A stretch of 64,000 nt of DNA from Sphaerisporangium krabiense (GCF_014200435.1 NZ_JACHBR010000001.1:248001-312000); one strand, 5' to 3'; positions 1 to 8,878 are shown, counted from the first letter of the stretch. The notes: a model not told the origin generated them from the letters alone. Numbers and translations are program-made.

Positions 1-1
1 G

Positions 2-976
2 CACGGCATCGCCGAGAAGGTCAAGTTCAGCGGGCTCAGGAAGCGGGCCAGGCAGAAGATGGACGAGGTCGCCGCGGACCTCGGCCTGACGCCGCAGGAA
101 CTGGCCGACCGGCTGGTGCCGGACTTCGGGCTGTCCGCCGACGGCGGCATGACCCTCGACTACGGCCGCAGGCGGTTCGTCGTCGGCTTCGACGAGCAGC
201 TCAAGCCCTACGTGACCGACGCCGCGGGAAAGCGGCTCAAGAACCTTCCCAAGCCGGGGGTGAACGACGACACGGAGCTCGCGCCCTCCGCCTACCGGCG
301 GTTCGCCGGGCTGAAGAAGGACGTGCGCGCCGTGGCCGCGGACACCATCCACCGGCTGGAGCAGGCCATGGTGAACCGGCGCCGCTGGAGTGGTGAGGAG
401 TTCAAGCGGCTGCTCGTCGGCCACCCGCTGCTCTGGCACATCGTGCGGCGGCTGGTATGGGGCCTCTACGACCGCTCGGGCCGGCTCACGGGCGCCCTAC
501 GCGTGGCCGAGGACCGCGGTTTCGCCGATATCGAGGACGACACGCTGACGCTGCCCGACGAGGCCGTGGTCGGCGTGGCGCACCCGCTGGAGCTGGGCGA
601 GAAGACGATCGCGTGGGCCCAGGTGTTCGCCGACTACGAGATCCTCCAGCCGTTCCCGCAGCTGGCCCGGGAGACCTATGAGCCGGACGAGACGCTGCTG
701 ACCGAGATCAGCGCCGTCAAGGTCCCCACCGGCAAGGTGCTCGGCCTGGAACGGCGTGGCTGGCGGCGAGGTTCGCCGCAGGACGCCGGCATCCAGTACT
801 GGATCGAGCGGGACGTGCCCGGCGGCGGCACCATCACGATCGGTCTCGTTCCGGGCGTCGCCGTCGGCTACGCCGACTTCGCCGACGAGCAGACCCTGGA
901 GGGGGTCTCCCTCGACGGCCTCGACCCGATCACCGCCTCCGAGATCCTGCGCGACCTCCGGGAGATCACCCGATGA
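2..976 (+). CDS. DUF4132 family protein, C-terminal fragment (5' end outside window)
   Basis: The reading frame is open to the window edge, so the 324 residues seen are the C-terminal part of a longer protein; the first ATG at 59 is probably internal. The sequence resembles the C-terminal DUF4132 region of MolR/WGR-type proteins: it has a WHIVRRLVWGLYD helix, a QPFPQLAR segment and a late IQYWIERD strand. No enzymatic motif is visible and the function of the family is not established. Its stop overlaps the next start by 4 bases (ATGA), so it is translationally coupled to the MoxR ATPase and belongs to the same five-gene unit. The family call is fairly secure; the role is unknown. Confidence 0.75.
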   Translation, partial: HGIAEKVKFSGLRKRARQKMDEVAADLGLTPQELADRLVPDFGLSADGGMTLDYGRRRFVVGFDEQLKPYVTDAAGKRLKNLPKPGVNDDTELAPSAYRRFAGLKKDVRAVAADTIHRLEQAMVNRRRWSGEEFKRLLVGHPLLWHIVRRLVWGLYDRSGRLTGALRVAEDRGFADIEDDTLTLPDEAVVGVAHPLELGEKTIAWAQVFADYEILQPFPQLARETYEPDETLLTEISAVKVPTGKVLGLERRGWRRGSPQDAGIQYWIERDVPGGGTITIGLVPGVAVGYADFADEQTLEGVSLDGLDPITASEILRDLREITR

Positions 977-2049
977 ACGAGCAGGTCCAGCGGCCCCCTG
1001 CCGAGGTCCGCTACGCCGGCGAGCTGGCCCGGCTGCGGGAGGACGACACCGACGACCGGCCGCCCGGCTGGGCGCTGAGCCTGCGCGCCGCCCGCCGTTT
1101 CGTCCTCGGGGACGAGAAGCTGGGCATCGGCCGCAAGTTCGTGGGCGACCCTTCGCTGATCGACCGATCCCTGGTGACGCTCGCGACCGACCGCGGGCTG
1201 ATGCTGGTGGGTGAGCCGGGCACGGCGAAGTCGCTGCTGTCCGAGCTGCTCGCCGCGGCGGTGAGCGGAACCTCGACGCTCACCGTCCAGGGCGGCGCGT
1301 CCACCACGGAAGACCAGATCAAATACTCGTGGAACTACGCGCTGCTGGTCGCCGAGGGGCCGTCCACCCGGTCACTGGTGGCCGCTCCGCTGCTGCGCGG
1401 CATGGCCGAGGGCAAGGTGGTGCGCTTCGAGGAGATCACCCGCTGCCCGCTGGAAGTACAGGACTGCCTGCTGTCGCCGCTGTCGGACCGCGTACTCGCC
1501 ATACCCGAGCTGACCGGCCCGGAGGCGATGGTCTTCGCCCGGCAGGGTTTCACCGTCATCGCCACCGCCAACACCCGCGACCGCGGCGTCAACGAGATGA
1601 GCGCCGCGCTCAAGCGCCGGTTCAACTTCGAGACGGTCTTCCCCATCGCCGACTTCGACACCGAGTTGCTGCTGGTGGAGGCGGAGGCGGCCGCTCTGCT
1701 GAAGCGGTCGGGCGTCGGCGCGCCACCACGGCGCGACGTGCTGGAGGTCCTGGTCACCGCGTTCCGGGAGCTGCGCGAGGGGCGGACCGCGCGCGGTGAC
1801 GCCACCGACCGGCTGTCAGGGGTGATGAGCACCGCCGAGGCCGTCTCGGTCGCGCATGCCGTCGGGCTGCGCGGGTGGTTCCTGCGCGGGGAGCCCGGCG
1901 ACGCCGCCGACCTGGTCTCCTGCCTGGCCGGCACGGCGGCCAAGGACAACCCGGAGGACCTGGCGAAACTCCGCAGATATCTGGAGCGGAAGCGGCACGG
2001 AGACCAGTGGAAGGCCTTGCACGAGGCCCGTCACCTGCTGCCGGGCTGA
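973..2049 (+). CDS. MoxR-type AAA+ ATPase
   Basis: A 358-residue AAA+ ATPase of the MoxR group. Walker A is GEPGTAKS at residues 80-87, Walker B is VVRFEEI at about 149-155, the sensor-1 region is ATANTRDRG at 197-205, and RRF near 215 is a likely arginine finger. MoxR ATPases usually work as chaperone-like remodelers with a VWA partner that carries a MIDAS site, and such a partner lies two genes downstream. The start overlaps the DUF4132 stop by 4 bases, and the next gene begins 2 bases after this stop. The protein is probably cytoplasmic. The substrate cannot be read from the sequence. Confidence 0.9.
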   Translation: MNEQVQRPPAEVRYAGELARLREDDTDDRPPGWALSLRAARRFVLGDEKLGIGRKFVGDPSLIDRSLVTLATDRGLMLVGEPGTAKSLLSELLAAAVSGTSTLTVQGGASTTEDQIKYSWNYALLVAEGPSTRSLVAAPLLRGMAEGKVVRFEEITRCPLEVQDCLLSPLSDRVLAIPELTGPEAMVFARQGFTVIATANTRDRGVNEMSAALKRRFNFETVFPIADFDTELLLVEAEAAALLKRSGVGAPPRRDVLEVLVTAFRELREGRTARGDATDRLSGVMSTAEAVSVAHAVGLRGWFLRGEPGDAADLVSCLAGTAAKDNPEDLAKLRRYLERKRHGDQWKALHEARHLLPG

Positions 2050-2051
2050 CG

Positions 2052-4295
2052 ATGGCCGTCACGTTCCTCGGCGTGCGGCACCACAGCCCCGCCTGCGCCC
2101 GGCTGGTCGCCGACACCATCCGTTCCCTGCGGCCCGCGTACGTGCTGGTCGAGGGCCCGGCGGACATGAACCACCGGATGGACGAGCTCCTGCTGGGGCA
2201 TGAGCTGCCGATCGCGGTCTACACCGGCTACCGGGATCCGCAACGGCGGCACGGCTCATGGACGCCGCTGTGCGACTACTCCCCGGAATGGACCGCGCTG
2301 GCCGCGGGCCGCGACGCCGGCGCCGAGCTGCGTTTCATCGACCTGCCGGCCTGGCATCCGGCGCTGGCGGAGGTCCGCAACCGGTACGCCGACGCGGAGG
2401 CCCGCTACGGCGAGGTGACCGGCCGGCTGTGCCGCGCCTTCGCCGTGGACAACGTGGACGCGTTGTGGGACCACCTGTTCGAGATCCAGCCGGCCGACGG
2501 GCTCGCCGAACGGCTGGCCGCCTACTTCGACCTCGTGCGCGGCGACACCCCGGCCGGTTCGGACGACATGGCCCGCGAGGCGTACATGGCGCGGTGGATC
2601 CGGGCCGCCGCCGCCGACGCGGGCGGCAGGCCGGTGGTCGTGGTCACGGGCGGCTTCCACCGCCCCGCGTTGATCCGGCTGGCCGAGCGGGGTGACCGGA
2701 ACTGGCCGGAGGTGCCCCGGCCGCCCGCGGACGCGGTCGTCGGCAGCTACCTGGTGCCGTACTCGTTCCGGCGGCTGGACGCCTTCGACGGCTACCAGGC
2801 GGGCATGCCGTCGCCGGGCTACTACCAGCATCTGTGGGAGTCCGGCCCCGCCGAGGCCGCCCGCAGGCTCACCGAGGCGGTGACGGCCCGGCTGCGCGCC
2901 CGGCGCCAGCCGGTGTCCACCGCGGACCTGATCGCCGCCCGAATCACCGCGGACGGGATCGCGGCGATGCGCGGCCACCCGCGTCCGGCCCGGGTCGACG
3001 TGCTGGACGGCCTGGCCGGCGCGCTGGTCAACGAGGCGATCGAGACCCCGCTGCCCTGGGCGACCCGCGGCCCGCTGCGCGCCGGCGCTCATCCCGTGAT
3101 CGTGGAGATGATCGCGGCCCTCAGCGGCGACCGGGTGGGCCGCCTGCATCCCTCGACTCCGTTGCCACCGCTGGCCCACGCGGTTCTCGCGGTACTGGGC
3201 GATCCGGGCGAGGAACGGCTCGACCTCGGCGAGGACGCCGGCCGCGAGCGCAGCCGGTTCCTGCACCGGCTGCGGGTGCTGCGAATCCCCGGCGTGGCGC
3301 GCACCTCGGGCCCCCGCCTGGGCGGCGGCACGGAGCCGGTCGAACGATGGACGCTGACCGAGTCGGGCGACCGGCTGCCCGCCCTGATCGAGGCCGGCGG
3401 GTACGGCGTGGACCCGCAGGAGGCGGCGGCCGCCGTCCTCGCCGAACGGATCCGGGGCGCGGACCTGGATGAGCTGGCCGACGTCCTGTTCGACACGGCG
3501 CTGTGCGGCATCGGCGAGCTGACCGGGCAGGTGCTGGACGACCTGGCGCGGGCCGTCGGCGCGGCGGCCGAGTTGGGGTCGCTGGGCCGCACCCTCACCG
3601 TCGCCCTGGCGATGTGGCGCCACGACGAGCTGTTCGGCACCAGCGGCGCCACCACCTTGGCCACGGTGGTCGAGGCCGCCACTCACCGGGCGCTGTGGCT
3701 GGCGGAAGGCGTGCGCGGCGGCCCCGCACCGGCCGACCTCCAGCGCGTCGACGCCATGACCGCCGTCCGCGACGCCCTCAGACACGCCGGCCCGTCCCTC
3801 GGGCTGGACACGCACGCGGCGCTGGGCGTCGCGGACCGGCTCGCCGCCTGCCAGGAGGCGCCACCCGACCTGCGCGGCGCCTCGATGGGTCTGGCCTGGT
3901 CACTGCGCGGCACGGCCGCCGCGGACCCCGCCCGGGCGTTGCGCGGCGCGTTCGTCCCCGCGTCGGCCGGGGATTGGCTGGCCGGACTGTTCGCGCTGGC
4001 CAGGGAGGAGGTGCTGCACACCCCCGGCATGCTGGAGTCGCTCGACGAGCTGGTCGGAGAAATGACCGACCACGACTTCCTGGTGGCCCTGCCCGCGCTG
4101 CGCCAGGCCTTCGGCTTCTTCCCGCCTCGCGAACGCCACCTCATCGCCACTCGCCTGGTCGAGCGGCGGGCCGGCGGAGGATCCGGATGGGACCTGATGC
4201 GGCTGGACGCGGCACCGGAACTGGTGGCCGCCGGAAGGGCACTGGACGAGCGCGTCGAGGCGGCGCTGCGCCGGGAGGGACTGATCGCGTCATGA
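2052..4295 (+). CDS. DUF5682 family protein
   Basis: A 747-residue protein starting MAVTFLGVRHHSP, which is the characteristic N-terminus of DUF5682 proteins; the open frame extends further upstream, but the ATG at 2052 lies 2 bases after the MoxR stop and gives the family start. The N-terminal third has a conserved HHSP and later a VVVTGGFHRPAL segment that looks like a Rossmann-type strand-turn followed by His. The remainder is helical and rich in Leu/Ala. No signal peptide or membrane segment is seen. The function of the family is unknown; its placement between a MoxR ATPase and its VWA partner suggests it is a dedicated component of that complex. Confidence 0.85.
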   Translation: MAVTFLGVRHHSPACARLVADTIRSLRPAYVLVEGPADMNHRMDELLLGHELPIAVYTGYRDPQRRHGSWTPLCDYSPEWTALAAGRDAGAELRFIDLPAWHPALAEVRNRYADAEARYGEVTGRLCRAFAVDNVDALWDHLFEIQPADGLAERLAAYFDLVRGDTPAGSDDMAREAYMARWIRAAAADAGGRPVVVVTGGFHRPALIRLAERGDRNWPEVPRPPADAVVGSYLVPYSFRRLDAFDGYQAGMPSPGYYQHLWESGPAEAARRLTEAVTARLRARRQPVSTADLIAARITADGIAAMRGHPRPARVDVLDGLAGALVNEAIETPLPWATRGPLRAGAHPVIVEMIAALSGDRVGRLHPSTPLPPLAHAVLAVLGDPGEERLDLGEDAGRERSRFLHRLRVLRIPGVARTSGPRLGGGTEPVERWTLTESGDRLPALIEAGGYGVDPQEAAAAVLAERIRGADLDELADVLFDTALCGIGELTGQVLDDLARAVGAAAELGSLGRTLTVALAMWRHDELFGTSGATTLATVVEAATHRALWLAEGVRGGPAPADLQRVDAMTAVRDALRHAGPSLGLDTHAALGVADRLAACQEAPPDLRGASMGLAWSLRGTAAADPARALRGAFVPASAGDWLAGLFALAREEVLHTPGMLESLDELVGEMTDHDFLVALPALRQAFGFFPPRERHLIATRLVERRAGGGSGWDLMRLDAAPELVAAGRALDERVEAALRREGLIAS

Positions 4296-5410
4296 CCGAC
4301 CCCACGCTCGAACGGTGGCGCCTGCTGCTCGGCGAAGCGGGCGGCGCGTGCCTCGGCGGGCAACGGCTCCACGCGCAGGCCGCGGGCCGTGACGCGGCCA
4401 TGGACTGGCTCTACGGCCGCGACGAGGATCTGCGCCGGCGCGGTGTACGGCAAGGCGGGACGGGCGAATCGATTCTGACCACCTTCGACTGGCTCGACGA
4501 CATCACCCGGCTCTTCCCCAAGGAGACCGTCGAACGACTGCAACGCGACGCGGTCGAGCGTTACGAGATCCATGACGTGGTGACCGACCCGGCCGTGCTG
4601 GCGCGCATCGAACCCAACCCCGTGCTGCTCAAGGCGGTGCTACGGACCAAGCACCTGATGAACCCGCAGGTGCTGGGGCTGGCCAGACGGATCGTGGAGC
4701 AGGTCGTCCGGCAACTGATGGACGAGCTCGCCACCGAGGTCCGCAGCGCGTTCTCCGGCACCAAGGTGCGACGGCCCGGCCGGATGCGGTCCGCCCGCGA
4801 CTTCGACATGGTCAGAACCCTGCGCGCCAACCTCGGCCGTTACCAGCCCGAGACCGGCAAGGTCGTGATCGAGACCCCGTTCTTCTTCTCCCGCACCCGC
4901 CGCCACCTCGAGCAGTGGCAGGTGATCCTGCTCGTCGACCAGTCCGGGTCGATGGCCGACTCGGTGATCCACTCGGCGGTCACCGCGGCCTGCCTGTGGG
5001 GGTTGCCCGGGGTGCGCACCCACCTGGTCGCCTTCGACACCGACGTGGTCGACCTGACCGCCGACGTCGACGATCCGGTGGAGTTGCTGATGAAGGTCCA
5101 GCTCGGCGGCGGCACCGACATCGCCCGCGCGGCGGCGTACGGCGCGGGCCTGGTGGATCAGCCGCGCCGGGCGATCGTCGTGCTGATCTCCGACTTCTAC
5201 GAGGGCGGTGATCCGCACCGGTTGGTGCGCGTCGTGCGCGACCTGGTGGCGCAGGGCGGCAAGGTGCTGGGCCTGGCCGCCCTCGACGAGCAGGCCAACC
5301 CCGACTACGACCGGGGGCTGGCGCAGCGCCTGGCCGACGCCGGAGCCCACGTGGGGGCGATGACACCGGGCGAACTGGCGTCCTTCGTGGCGGAGCACGT
5401 GGGCCGATGA
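4292..5410 (+). CDS. VWA domain-containing protein with intact MIDAS
   Basis: A 372-residue protein. Residues 1-205 form an uncharacterised helical N-terminal region; residues about 208-370 form a von Willebrand A domain. The metal-ion-dependent adhesion site is complete: D216-x-S218-x-S220 (DQSGS), the Thr in LGGGTD near 275, and an Asp in LISDFYEGG near 300. In MoxR/VWA pairs the VWA protein serves as adaptor for the ATPase. The ATG at 4292 overlaps the DUF5682 stop by 4 bases; the frame is open well upstream, but that part shadows DUF5682. Its own stop overlaps the SWIM gene start by 4 bases. Confidence 0.9.
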   Translation: MTDPTLERWRLLLGEAGGACLGGQRLHAQAAGRDAAMDWLYGRDEDLRRRGVRQGGTGESILTTFDWLDDITRLFPKETVERLQRDAVERYEIHDVVTDPAVLARIEPNPVLLKAVLRTKHLMNPQVLGLARRIVEQVVRQLMDELATEVRSAFSGTKVRRPGRMRSARDFDMVRTLRANLGRYQPETGKVVIETPFFFSRTRRHLEQWQVILLVDQSGSMADSVIHSAVTAACLWGLPGVRTHLVAFDTDVVDLTADVDDPVELLMKVQLGGGTDIARAAAYGAGLVDQPRRAIVVLISDFYEGGDPHRLVRVVRDLVAQGGKVLGLAALDEQANPDYDRGLAQRLADAGAHVGAMTPGELASFVAEHVGR

Positions 5411-7326
5411 GGACGGATCTGCTCGGGCTCACGGCGGACTCCCTCGCCGCGCTGACCAATCGCGGTCTGGTCAAACGTGCCGGCAAGGAGCCGGCACCGG
5501 AGCTCAGGACCGACCCCGACGGCACCGTGCACGGCGGCTTCCCCGACGGCCTGACCGCGACCCTGCCTCCCGGCGGCCTCGACCTGGCCCGCTGCACCTG
5601 CGCCGCCACCGGCGTCTGCCGGCACGTCATCGGCGTGATCCTCGCCTACCAACGCCGGCCCGCCGAGGCGGCCCCGCGACCTCTGCCCTGGTCACCGGGA
5701 GAGGTGACCGACGAGGAGCTCACCGCCAAGATCGGCGCCCGGTCGATGGCCGCCGCCCGCCGTGCGGAGCGCAGCGGATTCACCGCGCGGGTCCGCCGCG
5801 CGACCTCCGGCGATCCGGTACCGCAGGTCGAGCTGACCACCACGACCGTGCGCTTCCTGGTGCCCGGCGACCTCGCGTTCGTCCACACCGGCACCGTCGC
5901 CGGTGGTCGCGACGAGGTCATCGCCCTCGCGGTGTGGGCGTTCCGGGTCGCCGACGCCCTGCATCCCGGCGTCCCCGAGGTGCGGGTCGACGTCGGCGGC
6001 GAGGTCGAGGCCGGCACCGGATCCGGGTTGGAGCGGGCCCTGGGCCTGGCCGGCACGGTCCTGCGCGAGGGCGCGGCGCATCTCGGCCCGGGCCTCGAGG
6101 CCACCGTCGCCGACGTACAGCACCACCTCGACACCGCCGGACTGCGCTGGCCACTGCTGGCCGTCGGCGACCTCGCCGGGCAACTGGCCTCCTATCGCGA
6201 CCGTAGCTCCCACTACCGTCCCGAGCTCCTCGCGAGCCACATCGCCGAACTGCACGCCCGGCACCGGGCGGTGACGCGGCCGGACGCCACCCTGCGCGGC
6301 AGCGTGCTCGGCACCGGCGAGGCCGCCGAGACCCCATTGGGCCGCACCCGGTTGGAAAGCCTCGGCTGCCGGATCCTCGGCCGCGGCGACCAGCGGATCG
6401 CCGAGGTCTACCTGGCCCACAGCGACAGCGCCATGGTGCTGGTCCTCCGCCACCAGTGGGACGGGCACGATGACACGGCGCCGGCCAGGCGGCGGATCGC
6501 CACGTCCACGCTCGCCGCTCTGGCCACCGGCGACCTGGTCACCGAGTCCGCCATCCGCAGCGCCAGCCGTACCGTGCGGCTGGCCGGCGGGCGGATCTCG
6601 AAATCGACGGTCAGCCCGTCACGGGGCGGCTGGGGTGAACTGCCGCCGTCTCTGGTGGTGACCGACTTCGCGGCGCTCAGCCGTGAGCTCGACGCTCTCC
6701 CCCTCCGTCCCCTCCGCCCGCGGGTGGAAGCGGAACTGGTCCGGGCCGTCGCCGTCACACGCGTGGAGACCATCACCTACACGCCCGGAGACCAGCGTCT
6801 CGACGCCGTCATCGCCGACCAGGCGGGCAACACCGCCACCGTCAGGGCCACCCACACCGGCGCCGCCCCCGGCCGCCTCGACTCGCTGGCCGCCGTACTC
6901 GCCGGCGAGGAGGGCGAACCGCGTTTCGTCAGTGGCGTGGTCGGACGAACCGCAGGCGGCGTCGTCATCGAACCGATCGGCCTGGCGGCCGGCGGCCGCG
7001 TCATCGTCCCCGACCTCCAGCCCGCCGGTGTGAGCATCAAGCTCGCGGTCGCCGGCGAGGAGCGGCACGACCCCCTCACCACCGCTCTACTCGAGACCCG
7101 AAACCTGCTCGCCGAAGCGGCCCACCATGGCCTGTCACACCTGCCGCCGACCTACGACGACCGACTCACCACCGCAGCCCAACGCTTGACCACAATCGGC
7201 CTGCACCGCACCGCCCAAGCCCTCACGACCTTCGCGACGACAAGAACCCACGACTCCGCCGAGACCGCCGAGCATGCCTGGATCGACGCTTACCTACGCC
7301 TGGACACCGCCCTGGACCTGACCTGA
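5407..7326 (+). CDS. SWIM zinc-finger domain protein
   Basis: A 639-residue protein, last gene of the DUF4132-MoxR-DUF5682-VWA unit. A SWIM-type zinc site C63-x-C65 then C71-x-H73 (CTCAATGVCRH) lies near the N-terminus; SWIM fingers bind zinc and often mediate DNA or protein contacts. The remaining 550 residues show alternating strands and helices with no motif I recognise. Start overlaps the VWA stop (ATGA). No terminator hairpin is evident in the 200 bases after the stop. The SWIM call is secure, the function is not known. Confidence 0.85.
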   Translation: MRTDLLGLTADSLAALTNRGLVKRAGKEPAPELRTDPDGTVHGGFPDGLTATLPPGGLDLARCTCAATGVCRHVIGVILAYQRRPAEAAPRPLPWSPGEVTDEELTAKIGARSMAAARRAERSGFTARVRRATSGDPVPQVELTTTTVRFLVPGDLAFVHTGTVAGGRDEVIALAVWAFRVADALHPGVPEVRVDVGGEVEAGTGSGLERALGLAGTVLREGAAHLGPGLEATVADVQHHLDTAGLRWPLLAVGDLAGQLASYRDRSSHYRPELLASHIAELHARHRAVTRPDATLRGSVLGTGEAAETPLGRTRLESLGCRILGRGDQRIAEVYLAHSDSAMVLVLRHQWDGHDDTAPARRRIATSTLAALATGDLVTESAIRSASRTVRLAGGRISKSTVSPSRGGWGELPPSLVVTDFAALSRELDALPLRPLRPRVEAELVRAVAVTRVETITYTPGDQRLDAVIADQAGNTATVRATHTGAAPGRLDSLAAVLAGEEGEPRFVSGVVGRTAGGVVIEPIGLAAGGRVIVPDLQPAGVSIKLAVAGEERHDPLTTALLETRNLLAEAAHHGLSHLPPTYDDRLTTAAQRLTTIGLHRTAQALTTFATTRTHDSAETAEHAWIDAYLRLDTALDLT

Positions 7327-7542
7327 CCGCCACGCGGACGCGATGTTCCTTCCCCCGTGTTCATTCACTGCGACATAGGGTTGCGCAGCGAGTCACCGAC
7401 AGCCGCAAGACAGGACGCCCATCCGACAACCTGCGCGAAGACATGTCGCCGCCTCCTGGTCAGCGAAGACCGGTGATCCTGAAAGCGGAAGACACTGCGG
7501 CCGGCCGACGAGCTTGCCGGTCGCCGCTCGGCGGCAGACGAG

Positions 7543-7971
7543 TCAGTCGTCGAACTCGAAACCATCCGCCTCCGCGGCCACGACGAGCCGCCGCATACGG
7601 TCGGCATCCGTCGCGACGACCGCCATCCGGGCACCCAGCTCCTCCAGCGCGCCACGGTCCCTTCCGTACGCGCAGAACATGCCGCCTTCGGGATCATAGG
7701 AGAACCGCCCTTCCAGAGCGGCGGCCTCGGTGTCGACGAGTACCCGCGCGACACCTTCCCAGAAATACCCGTTCGGTTCGTGACCAAGCTCCTCGACCAC
7801 GTCGTCCACCTGCGTGGTCCCCGCGTCCAACAACAGCGAGTACTTCCCCGGAGTCGACTCGACCAGCCTCAATGGATGCACCGGCGCATGCTGCCACTTC
7901 CGCAACGAAGCCGCAAGGCGGCTTCGTTGCCCACTTAATCTTCTGCCGCTCAACGCCGTGGTCGTGACCAC
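7543..7971 (-). CDS. Imm51-type immunity protein
   Basis: The last 112 residues (from PLRLVESTPGKYSLLLD) resemble the Imm51 family of polymorphic-toxin immunity proteins, with a central LGHEPNGYFWEGVA segment and an acidic FEFDD end. No toxin gene is next to it, so it is an orphan. The start is doubtful: the longest frame begins with GTG at 7971, inside an 18-base palindrome, and its first 30 codons run through a perfect 13-base-pair hairpin at 7902-7930. A GTG at 7881 just before the conserved region would give 112 residues and leave that hairpin in the leader. No convincing ribosome binding site decides between them. Confidence 0.7.
   Translation of the reverse strand: MVTTTALSGRRLSGQRSRLAASLRKWQHAPVHPLRLVESTPGKYSLLLDAGTTQVDDVVEELGHEPNGYFWEGVARVLVDTEAAALEGRFSYDPEGGMFCAYGRDRGALEELGARMAVVATDADRMRRLVVAAEADGFEFDD
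7894..7936. repeat. Perfect 13-bp hairpin flanked by CCACTT direct repeats
   Basis: GCAACGAAGCCGC (7902-7914) and GCGGCTTCGTTGC (7918-7930) are exact inverse complements around an AAG loop. CCACTT occurs directly on both sides (7894-7899 and 7931-7936). This looks either like a small palindromic insertion with a 6-base target duplication or an intrinsic terminator reading toward the T-richer side (+ strand). It lies in the apparent N-terminal coding part of the Imm51 gene, which argues that part is not coding. Confidence 0.6.
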
Positions 7972-7973
7972 GG
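7956..7973. promoter_or_regulatory. 18-bp palindrome CCGTGGTC-GT-GACCACGG
   Basis: Two 8-base arms are exact inverse complements with a 2-base spacer. It lies between the Imm51 gene and the divergent gene that starts at 8060, so it could be an operator for either. A -10-like TAGCAT for the rightward gene lies about 50 bases downstream. The regulator is unknown. Confidence 0.4.
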
Positions 7974-8059
7974 TGGATCGGTGCGGCGCAAAACCGCTCG
8001 TCGAGCCAGCGCGTCGCTCCTAGCATGATTTCCCGAACGAGACACGAAACGGGGTGAGA

Positions 8060-8528
8060 ATGCGCCTATCGGAGCAGACATGGTCGACGTTGATCAGCAA
8101 CGTACGCCTTGGTCGCGACGAGTACCGAGTGGTCCGGCCGGCCCGAGCCGTGAAACACGCGATGCTGTACGAAGGCCGACTCGGCGCGCAACTCAGCCTG
8201 GACAAGCCCGCGGCCGTGGTGCTCGCGATGGCCTGGGGACTGGCCGCCCGCTCCCCACACAGCCTCATCTACCTGCCGCTCCGCACGGCTCGCCCGGTCG
8301 ACTTGGCCGACAACGAACGGCTGCTCGATCTTTCTGATCGGCAGCCGCGAGGCGTTCGAACTGGAGGCGGATCCGGTACGCGCCCTGGCCGAGGACTGCC
8401 CTGCCCACCTCGCGACAACCCCCGGCACCCACTGCTGCGCTGAAATCAGCATGGGCGGCCCGAGACCGCGGCACCGCCGCCGTCCATGGGCGGAACTCCA
8501 CATCGAGCACCGCCGGCGCCACCGCTGA
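8060..8528 (+). pseudogene. Uncharacterised protein gene broken by a single-base frameshift
   Basis: Frame 1 runs from ATG 8060 (GGGGTGAG just upstream; an in-frame GTG lies at 8054) through about 90 protein-like residues ending LADNERLLDL. At the TTT run 8331-8333 it moves into a nonsense tail. Removing one T joins LLDL directly to LIGSREAFELEADPVRALAEDC in the next frame, which continues in protein-like sequence to a TGA at 8526. The restored product would be about 155 residues with a basic, His/Arg-rich end. I do not recognise the family. Either the gene is a recent pseudogene or the extra T is a sequencing error in a homopolymer. Confidence 0.6.
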
Positions 8529-8612
8529 TCGCCCGCGTACCCGGCCGTTCCTGGACACGCCCGGGGCCGCCGACAGTGTCGCGGCCGGTTCGACCCCAGC
8601 GCGGCCAGCGCT

Positions 8613-8650
8613 CACAAAGCAAATCGCCGACCCGCTGATAGCGGATCGGC
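8613..8650 (-). terminator. Intrinsic terminator of tRNA-Arg
   Basis: Read on the minus strand, GCCGATCCGC-TATCA-GCGGGTCGGC forms a 10-pair stem with one G-U pair (8626-8650), followed by the T-rich GATTTGCTTTG. It begins 26 bases after the 3' end of the tRNA. A second, smaller hairpin (CGAAAGG/CCTTTCG, 8653-8671) sits between the two. Confidence 0.75.
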
Positions 8651-8676
8651 GCCGAAAGGTGTTCCCTTTCGCTGTG

Positions 8677-8748
8677 TGCCCCCTGCAGGATTCGAACCTG
8701 CGCACCCGGCTCCGGAGGCCGGTGCTCTATCCCCTGAGCTAAGGGGGC
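8677..8748 (-). tRNA. tRNA-Arg (anticodon CCG)
   Basis: The minus strand gives a complete cloverleaf: acceptor GCCCCCT pairing with AGGGGGC, D-arm TAGCTCAGGGGATAGAGC, anticodon stem CCGGC/GCCGG around loop CTCCGGA (anticodon CCG, reads CGG codons), and a T-arm with GGTTCGAATCC. The discriminator base is A. CCA is not encoded (CAC follows), as is common in actinomycetes. A terminator hairpin follows. Confidence 0.95.
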
Positions 8749-8820
8749 TCGACGAGTGATAAGGCTACCAGCATCTGGATGTTGTCCGTCACCTGGAATG
8801 GGGATCTTGATCAGGAGGTG

Positions 8821-8864
8821 CCTGGGGCCGGGGCGGTGGGGCGCCGCATCGCCCCGGCCCCAGG
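8821..8864 (-). terminator. Strong GC-rich terminator hairpin of the NlpC/P60 gene
   Basis: CCTGGGGCCGGGGCG (8821-8835) and CGCCCCGGCCCCAGG (8850-8864) are a perfect 15-base-pair stem with a 14-base loop, starting 14 bases after the stop of the NlpC/P60 gene on the minus strand. There is no T-run, which is usual for actinomycete terminators. Confidence 0.8.
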
Positions 8865-8878
8865 AGGGGGTGGGGGTG

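Noticed and set aside
8265..8705. 146-residue minus-strand frame running through the tRNA
   Set aside because: It reads through tRNA-Arg and its terminator; typical spurious frame.
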